Notes: generated by a model from the sequence alone, not told the origin. Counted from the stretch's first letter, positions 1-12,200 are shown. The stretch is DNA of 64,000 nt from Laburnicola sp. R22_1 (GCA_014281115.1 JACONQ010000006.1:1054001-1118000), one strand, 5' to 3'. Numbers and translations are program-made.

Positions 1-654
1 TTACTATATAGTTTATAGAATATAGCAAGTATAATTTTAGACTAGCCTCTTTTAAGCCTCATATACAATACGTCTATCTAAAATGTTGTCTAGTTAAAGA
101 GAATCTTTGCCTACTAGTTATAGAAGCAGATAATATAATTACTAGAGATAGAAATTATTATTCTATATATATACGCCTAAAGCTATTAGAAACTAGTTAA
201 GAACGTGTTTAGGGAAATATACTAAAGTAGGGTTTAAAAGGTGTCGTATACACTACTTATATATTACACTACTTATGCTAAACTTATATAGAAAAGTAGC
301 TAGCTTTTTACACTTAATAATTTGCTAAATTCTATCTTTATTTACAAATATAGCATTAAGCTCTTTAAGATATATAATGCTATATAATTAGAGAAAAGCC
401 TTTAACTAAGGCAAGTTAAGAAACGTAGGTAAATATATTAGGAAGATATTCTAAATATATTCTAAAAATATTTAAAGAAACTTATATTGCGTTAGTGTAG
501 ACATTAGTATTAAATAAAGAACTCTATAGATATCTTCTAGCTAACTAGGTAATATACTATATAGTAGTAGTAGAATATATAAATATAATCTATATAATAT
601 AAAAATAGAATATAGTAATATTATAAGATTATTTAGAACTAGAATATAAAACTC
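1..654. other. RIP-mutated AT-rich DNA, unassigned
   Basis: No frame, terminal repeat or recognisable domain could be assigned here. The base pattern is that of RIP: TpA-rich, few CpA/TpG, CpG still present. It adjoins repeat X on its right, and the exact left end of X is not visible. Confidence 0.6.
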
Positions 655-1714
655 TATATTATACTCTTTCTTAACTAGCTATTCTTAACCCTAAGTGTAG
701 TTAACCCCTTAAATATATTTAGAATATATTAAGAATATATTTAGAGAATACACTATAGATTTTTAGATAGGCGCTTTAAGGCTCTACTATATTATAGAAC
801 TATAATAGAAGTAGTAGGCTATTGTTAAATAGCTCCTATAAGTACTTTATGTTTGCCCTTTTAGGCACCTTCTAATAGAAGTGGTTCTCTATACAGCGTT
901 TAGTCTAGCTCTAATAGCTAACTACCTAGAAGTAAGTATCTATTATTTTCTATATTTATTAGTACTTTAGTTTAAATATATTTAGAATATATTTATATCT
1001 AGCATAGGCGCTTTAAATATAGCGCACATATTACTTTTTATAGGTTATAGTAATTCTCTTATATAAATCTTTGCTATACACTTATATAATAAGGTATAGC
1101 TTCTTACTCTCTATTTCTTCTTACTACTATAATAGTCTTTTAAGTTTGCTAAATATTCTTATAAATTACTAGAGTTACCTTAGTGTGTAAACACTTTTAT
1201 AGTCTCTTTTAAAAGTGTTTGCAGTGCTTTATGCCTATATATATATACTTTAATTTCTATACTATACTATTAAGAAAACGTAAGGTGGCTTTACTAGTAA
1301 GATACGCCTTCTACTTTAAATCTTAAATCTTAAATATATTAGAAATATATTCTAAATATATTTTAAATATATTTAAGTACTTACTAATAACGTCTAGTAT
1401 AGTATCTATTTTTAGTAGGGTATATACTACCTACTAGCTATACTACACTTATAATATACGTAACTTCCCCTTTATATATTTTAGAATATATTAGTAATAA
1501 ATAAGTGTAGATTATTTCTTATATACGTAATATAGGACTTAGCTTCTTATTAAAGCTTTCTAGTGTAAAAGGTATAAGCATCTATATAAATATATTATAA
1601 ATATATTTAGAATATATTTATATAGTAGATATATATTAGCTAGCTGCTTAACCTTATTATTAGGTTCTAGGTTGTAATCTAAGTTAATATATAGGTCTAC
1701 ACCTAGCTCCTATA
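655..1714. repeat. Repeat X, copy 1, left part
   Basis: This stretch matches 44806-45958 at moderate identity over its whole length, with differences mostly C/T and G/A. It contains many short runs like aaatatattctaaatatatt. The minus strand has long stretches interrupted only by TAG/TAA, so it was probably once coding, but I recognise no domain. Copy 1 is interrupted at 1713/1714 by a pogo-like transposon and resumes at 5718. X may be part of a larger, unidentified mobile element. Confidence 0.75.
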
Positions 1715-2151
1715 ACATACTCTACAACCGAGCAACTCACCCAACTAAGCGACTTACTTTTGCCAAGACCCCACTAAAACATGTACTATTCACAACAGTA
1801 TAGAGTCAATACGAACTATTATTAATAGTCTAAATAGGCCAATCTATTTAGAATCTACTTCTTTAGGTTACTTACACGTTGTTCTATTGTGCCCAGGCTC
1901 GCCGCAGCGTCCACAGCGCTGTTAAGTTGGCTCGCCTCCATTAACGCGCGCCCTCTTCTTTGCCTTCTTGCCATTACTGCGCGCCGCAAAGTCCTTTAGA
2001 GTAGCTAGCCGCTGGCCCTCTTTAGCTATAAGAGCTCCTTTTTGCTGCAATCGCTTTCTTTTGTGCAATTTACGTCGCGTGGCGGCCTTATTAGCAGCTT
2101 AAAGTTCGGCGTTGCGTTTGGTCATTAATACTAAAGAATGCCCCATTACTA

Positions 2152-4273
2152 TGCCCATACGCGTAACGACCCACGTCGCGTAACAACCCAGGAACACCAA
2201 AACACCAGATAAGCTCCAAACTTCAACGCGTTATAACTCCACCACCATGGCACTAATTAACGATGCGCTCGCAGCAATCGAATCGCTTAAACTAGAAGAA
2301 CACCTTATATACTGGAAAATTGCTCGCCAGTTTAGTGTACCGCACAGTACGCTGCGCCAAAGACACCAAGGCTGTCAGCGCCCACAGGAAGCTAAGCATC
2401 GCAATCAACAAGTACTCAGCCCACAACAAGAGTTAGGGCTTGTGAGCTATATTAAAGACCTTATAAAGAGAGGGCTACCTCCTACAAGAGAGATAATACA
2501 AAATTTCGCATCCTTAACAGCCACAAAGCCCGTGAGCGACGCTTAGGTTACCCGCTTTCTTAACTAACACGGCCACCATCTCATCTCCAAATGGACATCT
2601 GGAATTAACTCTCTCCGCCACAACGCTAATTCAAACGTTAAGTATAAGCTATACTTTAACTTGCTACATTAGAAGATAAAGTAGTACGACATACAGCCGC
2701 GCCATTCCTACAATATAAACAAGAAGGGCTTTATAATAGGTATAACAGGACGCTCAAAACAAGTGTTCAGCTGTTAGATATGGGAGCGAAAAGAGGTGCA
2801 GGCGGCACTCCAAGATAGCTCTTATAAATAGATCACCCTCTTAGCAGCTGTCTGCGCTAATGGGGAGGCTCTACCGCCAGGTCTCATCTATTAGTTAGCA
2901 AACAGCTTACTGCAGGCAGCTTGGGTAAACGCCATTAAAGCTAGGCAACACGACGTCTTTGTAGCTTCATCTCCATCTAGATAGACAAATAACAACATTG
3001 GTTTAGCGTGGCTAGAGCAGGTATTTAATCGCTGCACGAAGCAGAAAGCGCGTCGTGGGAGAGACTAGCGTCTCCTTATACTTAACAGCCATGGCAGTCA
3101 CCTCACAAAGGAGTTTATCAACTACTGCAAATCCCATCGCATACTCCTAGCCGTATTTCCCCCTCACTCTACCCATACGCTTCAACCTCTCAACATCGTC
3201 ATATTTAAACCTCTCTCCACCACCTACTCTAAGAAGCTCTCCACCCACCTCCAGAGGAGCCAAGGGCTAGTACTAGTCAAGAAGGGGGACTTTTTCCCAC
3301 TGTTTTGGAGAGCGTAGGAGTCCTTATTTAAGACAGAGACTATTCTTAAGTCCTTTAAAGCTACTGGTATATGGCCTATGAACCTAGAGGTTATACTTAA
3401 ACGCTTCAAGAGAGAGAGCTCTAGGAAGCAAGATAAAGGCGAAGCAGGCCCCTCAGCGCTTAAGGAGAGCGACTGGCGTCAGATGGAGCGTCTCGTACGC
3501 TCTGCAGTGAAGGATACTACCGCAGAAGAGTCAAAGTCGCTCTCCCAAACGCTCCACAGACTCCAAGTACAAAACGAACTACTACACTATAAGAACAATA
3601 GCCTAAGAGAGGCTCTTACTACTAAGAAGAAGCACAAGAAGCGCGGCAAACCTCTTAACTTGCAGCAGCGCCAGGAGTACCACAGTAGTGCCGTCTTCTA
3701 GTCTCCACGCAAGATTAGAGAGGCACGTGCATAAGAGATAGTAAAGTAGAGGAAAGAGTATAATAGGCAGCTTGCAAAGGCTAACAGAAAGAAGCTTTAA
3801 GCTACTGCTAAGCTACTCTAAGAGCAGAAGGCAGAGGAGAGGCGTGTGGCAAGAGAGGCAGCCAAGGTGGTGAGGGAGAAGGAGAAGGCTAATAAGGCAG
3901 CTGAACGCAAGCGCCAGAAGGCAGCTCGCAACGCTAAAAAAGCTATACAACTATCCTAAAAGGGCAAGCGCAAGGCCTTAAAAGCCTCTACTTAAGCTAA
4001 TAAGCGTTAGAAACAACGTAGTGCTGGTGCAGCTGCTAAGGAGGCATCATAGGCTGTATTAGCTGCCCTAGCTTTCACCACCTACCATGGCCGCAACATC
4101 AACCTTCTAAGTAAATTTAGATAGTACAAATTAATCGCATGCCTTTATTTACTACTCTACTACAAAATCTCATAATAATAGCTATTATAGCTATTGTAAT
4201 ACCCTCATTTTTAAAGTAGTAAGCGCGTTGTTCCTAGGTCATTACGCGACGTGGGTCGTTACGCGCACAGGCA
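2152..4273 (+). mobile_element. Pogo-like DNA transposon nested inside P1 (P2)
   Basis: The ends are inverted repeats that include cgcgtaacgacccacgtcgcg (positions 2160-2180 and the reverse complement near 4245-4265) and extend outward to 2152 and 4273 with only transition differences. Flanking dinucleotides are TA on the left and CG on the right, so the duplication is imperfect. Deleting 2152-4273 plus one dinucleotide joins the interrupted transposase of P1 in frame, which supports these limits. Confidence 0.88.
2247..4124 (+). pseudogene. Pogo/Tigger-like transposase, RIP-mutated
   Basis: The first 99 codons from ATG 2247 are open and encode a helix-turn-helix N-terminus (QFSVPHSTLRQR is the recognition-helix region). 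The same frame continues past TAG/TAA stops to about 4124 with no net frameshift. Later blocks are typical of fungal pogo transposases: NSHGSHLTKEFINYCKSH (second catalytic Asp changed to Asn), FPPHSTHTLQPLN, KKGDFFPLFW and KATGIWPMN. The C-terminal part is Lys/Arg/Ala/Glu-rich and probably coiled coil. The protein belongs to a different subfamily from the host element P1, and no CCHC knuckle was seen. Non-functional because of many stops. Confidence 0.88.
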
Positions 4274-5717
4274 CGGTAGCTTGGCGCCTTTAACAAGCTT
4301 TTCCACTGCTTTAACTATATAAGTTAGGGAACTATCCACATACCTTTAAATCCTCTGCTTAACCAGCATTAATTATAACCTAAGTTCTATACTATTTCGC
4401 GAAGTTTGCGACTCCTATGTACTATCGCAAATAGTACATTCTAGAGGCGTACGCAGGCGGACGTTAAGTTGCGATAGTACAGCCTCTGGGTTGTGGGGCA
4501 CTAGGCCAGCACCTTGAAAGCCTCCTTTAATATTACTTTTAGTAATTAAAGCCTTAAAAGCAGCAATAAAGCAAGGTACGAACTCAATTTTAGTTATGTG
4601 CATAATGTGGTTACGCATTAGATTCTTGGCTTGGCGCCCATACGCCTTCTTTAATGGCGCAAAACAACCCATATTAAGTGGCTGCAAGAGGTGCGACGAA
4701 TGTGAAGGCATATAGAGAGTAATAATATTACTCTTTTTATAGTAATTCTAGAATTCGAGCAAGTTATAACTTTTGTAGCCATTAATAATAAGCAAACGTG
4801 CTCTACTAGTAGTACGCCTCTTTGTATGCTTATTAAAGTGCTTTAGCCATTACAGACTAAGCTCATTTGTTGTCTAGCCGTTCTTAGAGACTGCAATAAC
4901 CTAATTATGAGGTAGATCCTTCTCCTTATACTAGGCGGAGAGGTGGTGCTTGCCCCCGAAGATAATAAAGGGTGGGATCCACCACCCTATCGCGTTAATG
5001 CCTTGGATAACTATTGTCCACTCCTTATTACCCTGCTGCACCTGCTTTGGCCGTCCTTAACGCTTAGAGCCTGTGACTACCACTCTAGTTGATATTATGC
5101 CTATTATAAAGCCAGACTCGTCGAAATTGTAGGTGTCCTTATCTAGGATACCATACTTAGCCTTTATATTCTCCACAAGCCGGAACTAGCCTCGTATCAC
5201 CTCAGGATCCTCCTGGAGGGCTCTCTTATAGTCGTACTTTCAATTAAACTTGACTTTAAGCTCTGGCTGGCGCTTAACAAAGTTTAGAGCCCAGTTATAG
5301 CCCACAGGGTCGCGATGCCGCTCAGCTAGCAAAGAATTGGCCATATCCTCTACAGCAGCAAGCTGTGGCGGGAATCCTCGCAAGTCTAGGTTAAGTACAT
5401 GCTGTATAATCGCCTGCTCCTCTCTTACAGTGAGCTTTATTGTGTTGGGTGGGCAGTCGCGTCGGAAGGCGATTCTAGCGCGTTGTCGGCTAAGGGTCTT
5501 TTGAGGGATGTTATAGATAGCGGCAGCGCGTCTTTGCGAAAGTGACGCGTCTCGTTCGATAGCCTGGATCGCAAGCTATATACGAGCTTCGTTTGACGCT
5601 AGTAGTTTGTTGTGTTGTTGAGGCATCGCGTTGTACTATTGATGGTAGTACGTTTTGGTGGGGTCTTGGCAAAAGTGAGTCGCTCGGTTGGGTGAGTCGC
5701 TCGGTTGTGGAGTACGT

Positions 5718-5917
5718 TATTAGATTATAGGGCGCATTTAATAGTTTATATTATAATATTAGATTATATATAAGATTTATTTTTAAATAGGTTTAGAATA
5801 ACTTAATAAGGCTAATACTAAAAAAATTTTTACTGCCTATTTTAGTAAGGTGGGCTGAGTTATTGTAGGGTAGTATTGGGCGACGCTAACAGCACTATCG
5901 GGTGAGCTGCCTCCTCC
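5718..5917. repeat. Repeat X, copy 1, right part
   Basis: This continues repeat X after the P1 insertion and matches 47827-48009. The shared sequence ends at gctgcctcct on both sides. Its last 23 bp overlap the 3' end of the SAT4-like gene (5895-5917). Confidence 0.8.
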
Positions 5918-7318
5918 AGCCCCCCTCCACACTCTCCTCACTCCGCGCATCCTGCCCCGTCCTCCCCTCCACAGAACTCAGCACCAACCCCTCCTCCCCC
6001 TCCGCCTCCCGTAGCACGCCCCGCGAACTCGAATCATCCTCGCCATACTGCTCCACAACCACCATCATCCTCCCGTCGCCCTTCCCCGCCACCTTGCTAC
6101 TTCTTGTCGTGAGTTGGTGCCCCGAGAACGAGCGGTCGTTCTGGCGTAGGTAGGAGTGCGTGTTGGTGCTATGCATAGTTGACAGCAGGCGGGGCCAGAG
6201 GCGCGCGAAGAGCGGTTTTAGCGTAGGGAGCGAGGCGCAGACAATGGCGGTGTTGGATTCGACAATAGACCAGATTGTTATGTCGATGTAGTCCCGCGTG
6301 AGGTCTGTGGTGCCGCTTTTACTGAATGTTGTTGTAATGCGCAGAATGGAGATGATGCAGATGCTGTATCCACATACGTTAGCACGTTCACGCTTCCGTA
6401 GTACCCCGGGGCTTGACGAGGGGAAAGGGGGAGAGGGGGAAAGGAAGAGATAAATGGGAGAGAACGTACAAGAACCCGAGCGCAAAAATCAGACTAACAC
6501 CAATCTTCTGCTTCCGCGGCAAATGCAGCCCCATAATCACAGGTATCGGAATCGTAATAATCAGCACATCAGTCACGATATTAAACGCGGCATTCAGCAT
6601 CCACTGGTCCGGGAAGCAGTAGGCCGGGATGGAGCCGTCCCAAAACGAGGACGGGGGCACGCAGGGGATGGTGCTGTACAGCAAGACCCAGATAGTGTAG
6701 GCGGCGAGAAGTGCAAATACGGCGTACAAGACGCGGCGGAAGCCCGTGGTAGGGAAGATGCGCAGGTAGAGGAAGAGGATAGAGACCTTGGCGAGGCAGA
6801 GGGAGGCATTGTACGTTAGGATTGTGAAGTACAAGTACTAGGGGTGTGTTAGTATTATGGATTGAGTGGGGTGTTGTGGAGTGAGGGATTTGGGTGCGGT
6901 GTGTGGTGTGGATGGATGCACATACCTTTTTGAAAGCGGAAATCTGCTGTGGAGTCAGGCTGGAGAATGGCTGGCCTAGTCCGCCCTTTGTTACCTCTGC
7001 GGTGCTGTGTTAGTGCTGCCACTTCACCCGTCGATAGAGCTGACTTACGGAGGTGGTTAAAGACGCTCTGCAGGAGAGAGAAGACCTGTGGTTCCCTAGC
7101 GTCAGTTCAGATACTCTCCACTGAAGCGTATCATCCCCCTCTCCACTCGGAGCAGTACATACCAGCGCAAGAAGAATCACAACATCCTCTTTCCCGACAA
7201 CCCGGAGCATCATCCTCCCCGCCGTGAGCCGCAACGCTACAACCGTCGTCGCAATCACAAACATGGCCCACGACCACGCCATGACACTGTAGCTGGCTGG
7301 TGGAATGGAACCAGCCAT
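5895..7318 (-). CDS. SAT4/fungal rhodopsin-like integral membrane protein, five exons
   Basis: Proposed exons on the minus strand are 7318-7163, 7067-7049, 6996-6926, 6837-6470 and 6363-5895, giving 1083 bp and 360 residues in one frame. Each intron starts gtatgt, gtaagt or gtacgt and ends in cag or tag; introns 2-4 carry a ctaac-type branch site. The protein has seven likely membrane helices (around residues 14-31, 43-58, 83-107, 116-137, 162-184, 193-212, 220-245) and a polar acidic/Ser tail of about 110 residues. Family hallmarks are C141, W148, C156, W161 and NIVTD followed by PIP (168-181). The SAT4 family is widespread in fungi, usually of unknown function. The upstream ATG-less extension to 7411 starts with TTG and was not used. 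The bases are GC-rich and show no RIP. The last codons and stop lie in sequence shared with repeat X, so the native C-terminus may have been replaced. Confidence 0.87.
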
Positions 7319-8198
7319 CTTGCTGCACACAGCAAGAGACAGCACGCAAGCAAAGAAAAGCAGATGCACTGTGCCCCCAGCGGAGCCAGGAATGGCGAAT
7401 GAAAAAGTCAAGGCAGGCCGGATGTGTCAATTTGAGCTTGTCGAAAATGAAGCACAGAGGAACGAGCCTGCAGAGGACCTACCCTCGCATCTTCCCCGAT
7501 TATTATAATCTGCAGATCCTGCTCCAGTCATGGTGGCGTCACTGCGTCGAGACGCCGCCGAACGCGCGGGGAGTCGGAAAGTGCCGCCGCGAGCCATACT
7601 TTGCGAGCTGTTGTTAGTACCTAGTTAGGCGGGAGTAGGGTGTTGCATTTGTGGAGGAGGGCTGAGGGACAGGGAGGCCTAGAATCACGCCGGAACTTTA
7701 ACTGAGTTGGTGGCGAACTCCCCCGATACAGCGGCTCAAACGCAGGTCAATCGTCGTTCTGACGACGGCTTGGGCGCCTGCTCGCGTGCCTTGCAGTGCC
7801 CAACACGCGCTGTGCTTGGAGCGCCAATATGACGTCTGGTTGTTGAGGGATCTTCCTTTGCGAAATATCGATGCTGTAGAACACTGGCATGCTTGTGTGT
7901 TTGACGACGAACATTATCGGCGAATCTCCACCTGGGCAAAGTTACAAAGGCGATGGCGTTAGCTAATCTCCACCTGGGCAAAGTTACAAAGGCGATGGCG
8001 TCGTTCGCCCTAGACCCTAGACGCATGTTATCCACACCGATTCATGGAGAATTGAAGGCTGCTTCACAACTCCACGCCGTTCCTGCGCCAGGCGGAAGAC
8101 AGCTCCAGTCCAAGCAGTGTAAGGCGTTTCTGAGTGTGTGTGTGTTTTCCTTGAGCGATTCTCACCGAGAGGGACGCTAGCCAGCCATAGGAAGCGTG
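7319..8198. other. GC-rich unmutated intergenic DNA upstream of the SAT4-like gene
   Basis: This stretch is not RIP-mutated. Several short overlapping frames exist on both strands, but none has family features, splice-consistent extension or convincing length. It probably contains the promoter and 5' leader of the minus-strand gene; no clear TATA box was seen. Confidence 0.55.
7923..8006. repeat. 42-bp tandem duplication
   Basis: Two adjacent units, 7923-7964 and 7965-8006, both begin aatctccacctgggcaaag and are nearly identical. They are unmutated, so the duplication is recent or too short to be a RIP target. Confidence 0.9.
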
Positions 8199-8410
8199 TA
8201 CGCTTAGTTATCAATCACGTAATAGTAGTTAGGTGCACCATGCCCGTGCACATGTTAGTAACCACTCCATACATGCCGTAAGTGTGTGTTTTCCTTGGGC
8301 TGTTTTTATACACTGCACTATATAGCCTTATCACATGTGATAGCAAACGCGATCTTCCAGACGCTAACAAACAAGGTAGTTCCAAAAACGACTAGCGCTC
8401 CTGTACGACA
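8199..8410. repeat. Duplicated edge of GC island, unmutated copy
   Basis: In reverse complement this matches 48033-48162 plus 48456-48545, where the other copy is interrupted by a solo LTR and carries RIP-type transitions. About 80 bp of it (8205-8285) also resembles the 3' part of element V. This copy retains tgtgtgtttt and cacatgtgat, which are TA-converted in the other copy. Confidence 0.75.
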
Positions 8411-8716
8411 GGTGCGTACACGTTAACCTGACTTAAAATTAGGGTTGGGTGACCTAAAATGTGGCTAGCGTACCTTACCTACTAAAGTAGAATAGCGCCT
8501 ATAAATAAGTTAAAATTAAGAACTAAATATATTTGCCCTTTTTTTCCTATTCCTATAATTCTCTATCTCTACTACCTCTACTACTACTATATTAGGAAAA
8601 TTTTTGTGCGCGTATAAGCACCTAGGGCACCTAAGCAGCCCTATATAAAACTACGCACGCCTATATACTAAATACACTTAGAGCGTACTAGTAATACTAC
8701 TTTTTTCTTAGTATAT
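8411..8716. other. Transition from GC island to RIP-mutated DNA
   Basis: Base composition falls sharply to AT-rich TpA-dense sequence. No gene or repeat was recognised. A tatataaa stretch near 8642 has no associated frame. Confidence 0.5.
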
Positions 8717-9984
8717 ATATCTAGAAGAGAAATATTATAGACCTTTTAGTATATAGTATAACACTATAAGAAAAAGCTATAGGTGTGCTAAAAATATATT
8801 AAAAATAGTAAAGTAGCTTAAAGATAGGTTAGGCTAGAAACTATTTATTATAACTATTTATTAGCACGTATAAATTAGCCCCTTATACTAGAGGTAGTTA
8901 ATAATATAATATATAGTTACTTATATACACGTAATATAAAATTTATAACTAGAGATTAAGTACTTATCTATCTACTATATAATATATTTAATTATTATAT
9001 AAGCTAGAGATCTTAAAGTTATAATTTAGTATAGCTATTTCTCGCCCTAATAATACTATTACTACTAGGTAGGCAGTTATACGTCTATATATATATAATA
9101 AGAAAGATAATAATAATAATAATAATAAAGATAATAATAATAATAATAATAAAGATAATAATAATAATAATAAAGCTAGCTATAATTAGTATTATAAAGG
9201 TTAAATGCCTAATATTACTAACTATATAGTAGTAGAATATAAGTAGTGTAGCGAATAGATCGCCTTAGCTAGTTTATTAGAGTTCTACTACCTTAATAAG
9301 TATATAGAATTTAACTTACAGCTTACTCTTTACTAGTTTAGCTGCCTTATACTTAGCTATATTAATAAGGGTTACTAGATATATTTTTAAAGGTAATAGA
9401 AGAGAATAGGTAAAGCTTATAAAAGGCTTAAAAAGAATAAAGTAAGACTATATAATCTAAAAAAGTATAGTATAATTATTAGAGTAGAAATTATATAAAA
9501 TAGCTATAAGAGGTATTAGGTATATATAGGTATACGCTAATACTATAGAATTTCTATAGGTAATAGGTAGAGTAAAGCTAGTAAAGTATTAGAGTACTAT
9601 TTAGTATTAGAAGTAGGGAGCACGCGCACGCAATTTATTATATATTATAATAGTAGAGTAAAGTAAAAATTCTAAGTAGTTAATTATTTAGTAATATAGT
9701 AAAAGGTTATAAAGTAGTGTTAATTATCTAGTAACGTAGTAGGTAAGTAAGCAAGTTAGAGTATTATTATTATAGGGTTAGTTATCTTAGAAGCTAGAGG
9801 AGATATTAGAAAAACTTTAACACGCTCTAGGCTTAGCGCGTATATAATATTATATAGGCGCTAGTAATATAATAAAAAAACATAGTACTTAAATATAGTA
9901 GGGTCACTTAAAAACTAATAAGTAGAGGTAGTTTATACTCCTACCTAGAAGAGTTAGTATACGTATATATAAGGTTGCGTAAGA
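8717..9984 (+). mobile_element. Repeat family W, copy a (~1.25 kb, retroposon-like)
   Basis: The copy starts atctagaagagaaatatt, then accttttagtatatagtataac, and ends near ctacctagaag. Possible direct flanks ttagtatatatat (left) and ttagtatacgtatatat (right) resemble a target-site duplication. Four other copies are at 9985-12200, 15668-16917, 20990-22298 and 51367-52612. No reverse transcriptase was recognised. Confidence 0.7.
9107..9175. repeat. AAT/GATAAT microsatellite
   Basis: About three units of gataataataataataataa separated by aaag, inside W copy a. Copy b has only a short form here, so the array has expanded in this copy. Confidence 0.9.
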
Positions 9985-12200
9985 ATATCTAGAAGAGAAA
10001 TATTGTAGACCTTTTAGTATATAGTATAACGCTATAAGGAAAAGCTATAGGTGTGTTAAAAACGCATTAAAAAAGTAAAGTAGTAAGATAGATTAGGCTA
10101 GGAACTATTTGTTATTACGTACAAATTAGCCTCTTATGCTAATAAGGTAGTTAATTATAGTGTACTATACTATAGTCTATAGATATTAAAGTTAAAGATA
10201 ATAACGTAGCTACCTGCGTATAAAGTATAAAAATCTATAACTAGAGATTATCTTTATCTATCTATTCTTATATATATAATATAACCTTTAACAGAAATTT
10301 CGACTATAGATATTATATAGTAATATAATAGTTTATTGTGTATATTTCTTTGTAAATACTAGCAATTGCCCATAGGTTACTTTGCGTTACGTTGCTATAT
10401 ACAAGTTTCTTTTATTCTTTTTATTACCTGTCCTTTTAAAGAACCTAGTTTGCATTATTATTTTATTATTATTATTGTGTTATTATTATTATTATTACTA
10501 GCATATCTATATAGTGTTATAAGTAGTAATAAGGTAGAGGTAGTAGTGCGTGTACCTCTTATTATTGTTCTCTTTAATAGTAGCTAACTACGCATAGTAA
10601 TATATAGTAAGATTGTGGTTATAGTTGTTCTAAAGGTGCTTCTTTAGTAGGCGAAGATTCTAGAGCTTTACTGTGTACACTATATACGCTAGACTATTAC
10701 TATTATATAACTACTTATATAGTAGCTATAGACTAATCTTTTTAAGCTAGACAATCTAGAGATCTCCACACCTAGCGTAGATTTAGTAGGCCTCTTAGGT
10801 GCTATATACTTATCTCTTTAAATATGCCTTTTAGCGTCTTAGTATATTATAGTATTACCGCTTTATTAACGCGTACACTTTATAGCTAGGGTGCTATAGT
10901 AAAGATAAGGCGTGTTAACTTTTAAAGCAATTCTAATATAGTAAAGGAAGGTAGAGGATATAACAAGTAAGTATTACTAGGTATTTAAACCTATAGTATA
11001 GACTTATAGGAAGCTATAGTGGCGATAAGTGTTGCTATCTATAAGTAAGTTAATGTGTTATATATACTTATAGTATATATGTATAAAGTAATTACTAATA
11101 TATATATAGGTATAGTGTACTAAACTAATATTATGTAATTAATAACTAAGTATATATAATATATAATTACTATAGCCGGCTAATATTCCTCTTAGTAAGA
11201 ATAGCCTAATAAAAACGAATAAAACAATATAATATAAGTAATTATTTCGTAAGACCTTAAGGTTATAATTTGGTATAGCTATTTCTTGCCCTAATAATAC
11301 TATTACTACTAGGCAGGTAGTTACACGTCTATACGTGTATAATAAGAAAGATAATAATAATAGCGCTAGCTAGAATTAGTATTATAAAGGTTAAACGCCT
11401 AATATTGCTAACTATATAGTAGTAGAATATAAGTAGTGCAGCGAATAGATCGCCTTAGCTAGTTTGTTAGAGTCCTACTATATTAATAAGTTAGAGTTCT
11501 ACTATGTTAATAAGTATATAGAGACCACACGTATAGAATTTAACTTATAGCTTACTCTTTACTAGTTTAGTTACTTTATACTTAGCTATATTAATAAGGG
11601 TTACTAGATATATTTTTAAAGGCAATAGAAGAGGATAGGTAAATATTATAAAAGGCTCTAGAAAAATAAAGTAAGGCTATACAATCTAGAGAAGGTGTAG
11701 TATAAGTACTAGAGTAGGGTCTATACAAAATAGCTATAAGAAGTATTAGGCATATATAGGTACGCGCTTATACTATAGAATTTTTATAAAAGATAAGTAG
11801 AGTAATAGCTAGGTGTCTAAAGGTTAATAGGTTAATAGGTTATTAGCAGAGAATAGCGACGTACTATTTAGTATTAGAGATAGAAAGCGCGCGCGCGATT
11901 TATTATATATAATAGTAGTAAAGTATATGTCTATGAGTTCTAAGTAGTTAATTATCTAGTAACATAGTAAGTGGGTAGGCGGGTAAGGTATTATTATTAT
12001 AGGTTGTCTTAGAAGCTAGGGGGAGATATTAGAAAAACTTTAACGCGCTCTAGTCTAGGGCTTAGCGCTTATATATAACGTTATATTATATAATATTATA
12101 TAGGCACTAGTAACGCAATAAAAAAATGTAGTAATTAAACATAGTAGGACCACTTAAAAACTAATAAGTGGAGGTAGTTTATACTTCTGCCTAGGAGGGG
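9985..12200 (+). mobile_element. Repeat family W, copy b, interrupted by V
   Basis: W sequence occupies 9985-10285 and 11229-12200, directly after copy a. Between them lies element V, flanked by a near-perfect 10-bp duplication. The end gcctaggagg matches the other copies. Confidence 0.78.
10286..11228 (+). mobile_element. Insertion element V, copy 1 (943 bp)
   Basis: It begins ctttaacagaaatttc and ends in an A-rich tail, aataaaaacgaataaaac. The flanks are ataatataac (10276-10285) and ataatataag (11229-11238), a 9-of-10 direct repeat, and W copies without V have the single site. A second copy is at 50148-51239. A frame over the ATT microsatellite reads into AYLYSVISSNK in both copies, but is not a recognised protein. 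A short target duplication and an A-rich end suggest a retroposon; no inverted termini were found. Confidence 0.75.

Larger units (their letters stand above)
1790..5626 (-). pseudogene. Pogo-like transposase (DDE_1 type), split by insertion and RIP-mutated
   Basis: Reads from ATG at 5626 to 4274, then from 2149 to a TGA at 1790-1792. Removing the inner element and one 2-bp duplicate leaves 571 codons in one frame. An N-terminal psq/CENP-B-type helix-turn-helix region is followed by the DDE domain with FDESGF (first Asp), an NGYKSYNLLEF block where the second Asp is now Asn, and a SSHLLQPLNMGCF block where the third Asp is also Asn. The C-terminus has a CCHC knuckle, CGRCGEPGHNRTTC. The stops are TAG/TAA of the RIP type. 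Such transposases cut and paste at TA. The gene is inactive as it stands. Confidence 0.9.
1715..5717 (-). mobile_element. Pogo/Fot1-like DNA transposon, outer (P1)
   Basis: The ends are inverted repeats of about 70 bp (1715-1784 and 5648-5717), each with two copies of a motif like cgagcgactcacccaac followed by ttgccaagacccca. The element is flanked by TA at 1713-1714 and 5718-5719. The second copy of X (near 45906) has the uninterrupted site, which confirms the boundary. The element carries a minus-strand transposase gene and is itself split by another pogo-like element at 2152-4273; without that insertion it would be about 1.88 kb, close to the other pogo elements in this window. Confidence 0.93.

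Noticed and set aside
5902..6819. Plus-strand frames at 5902-6153, 6413-6622 and 6454-6819
   Set aside because: They are antisense shadows of the SAT4-like exons, without domains or splice logic.
6949..7617. Plus-strand frames and the minus frame 7131-7430 over the gene's 5' part
   Set aside because: They overlap exons 1-3 in other frames; the minus frame to 7411 starts with TTG, not ATG.
7736..8214. Frames over the 42-bp tandem duplication (7736-8035, 7953-8180, 8017-8214)
   Set aside because: Short, mutually overlapping on both strands, repeat-driven (duplicated FVTLPRWR); no family features.
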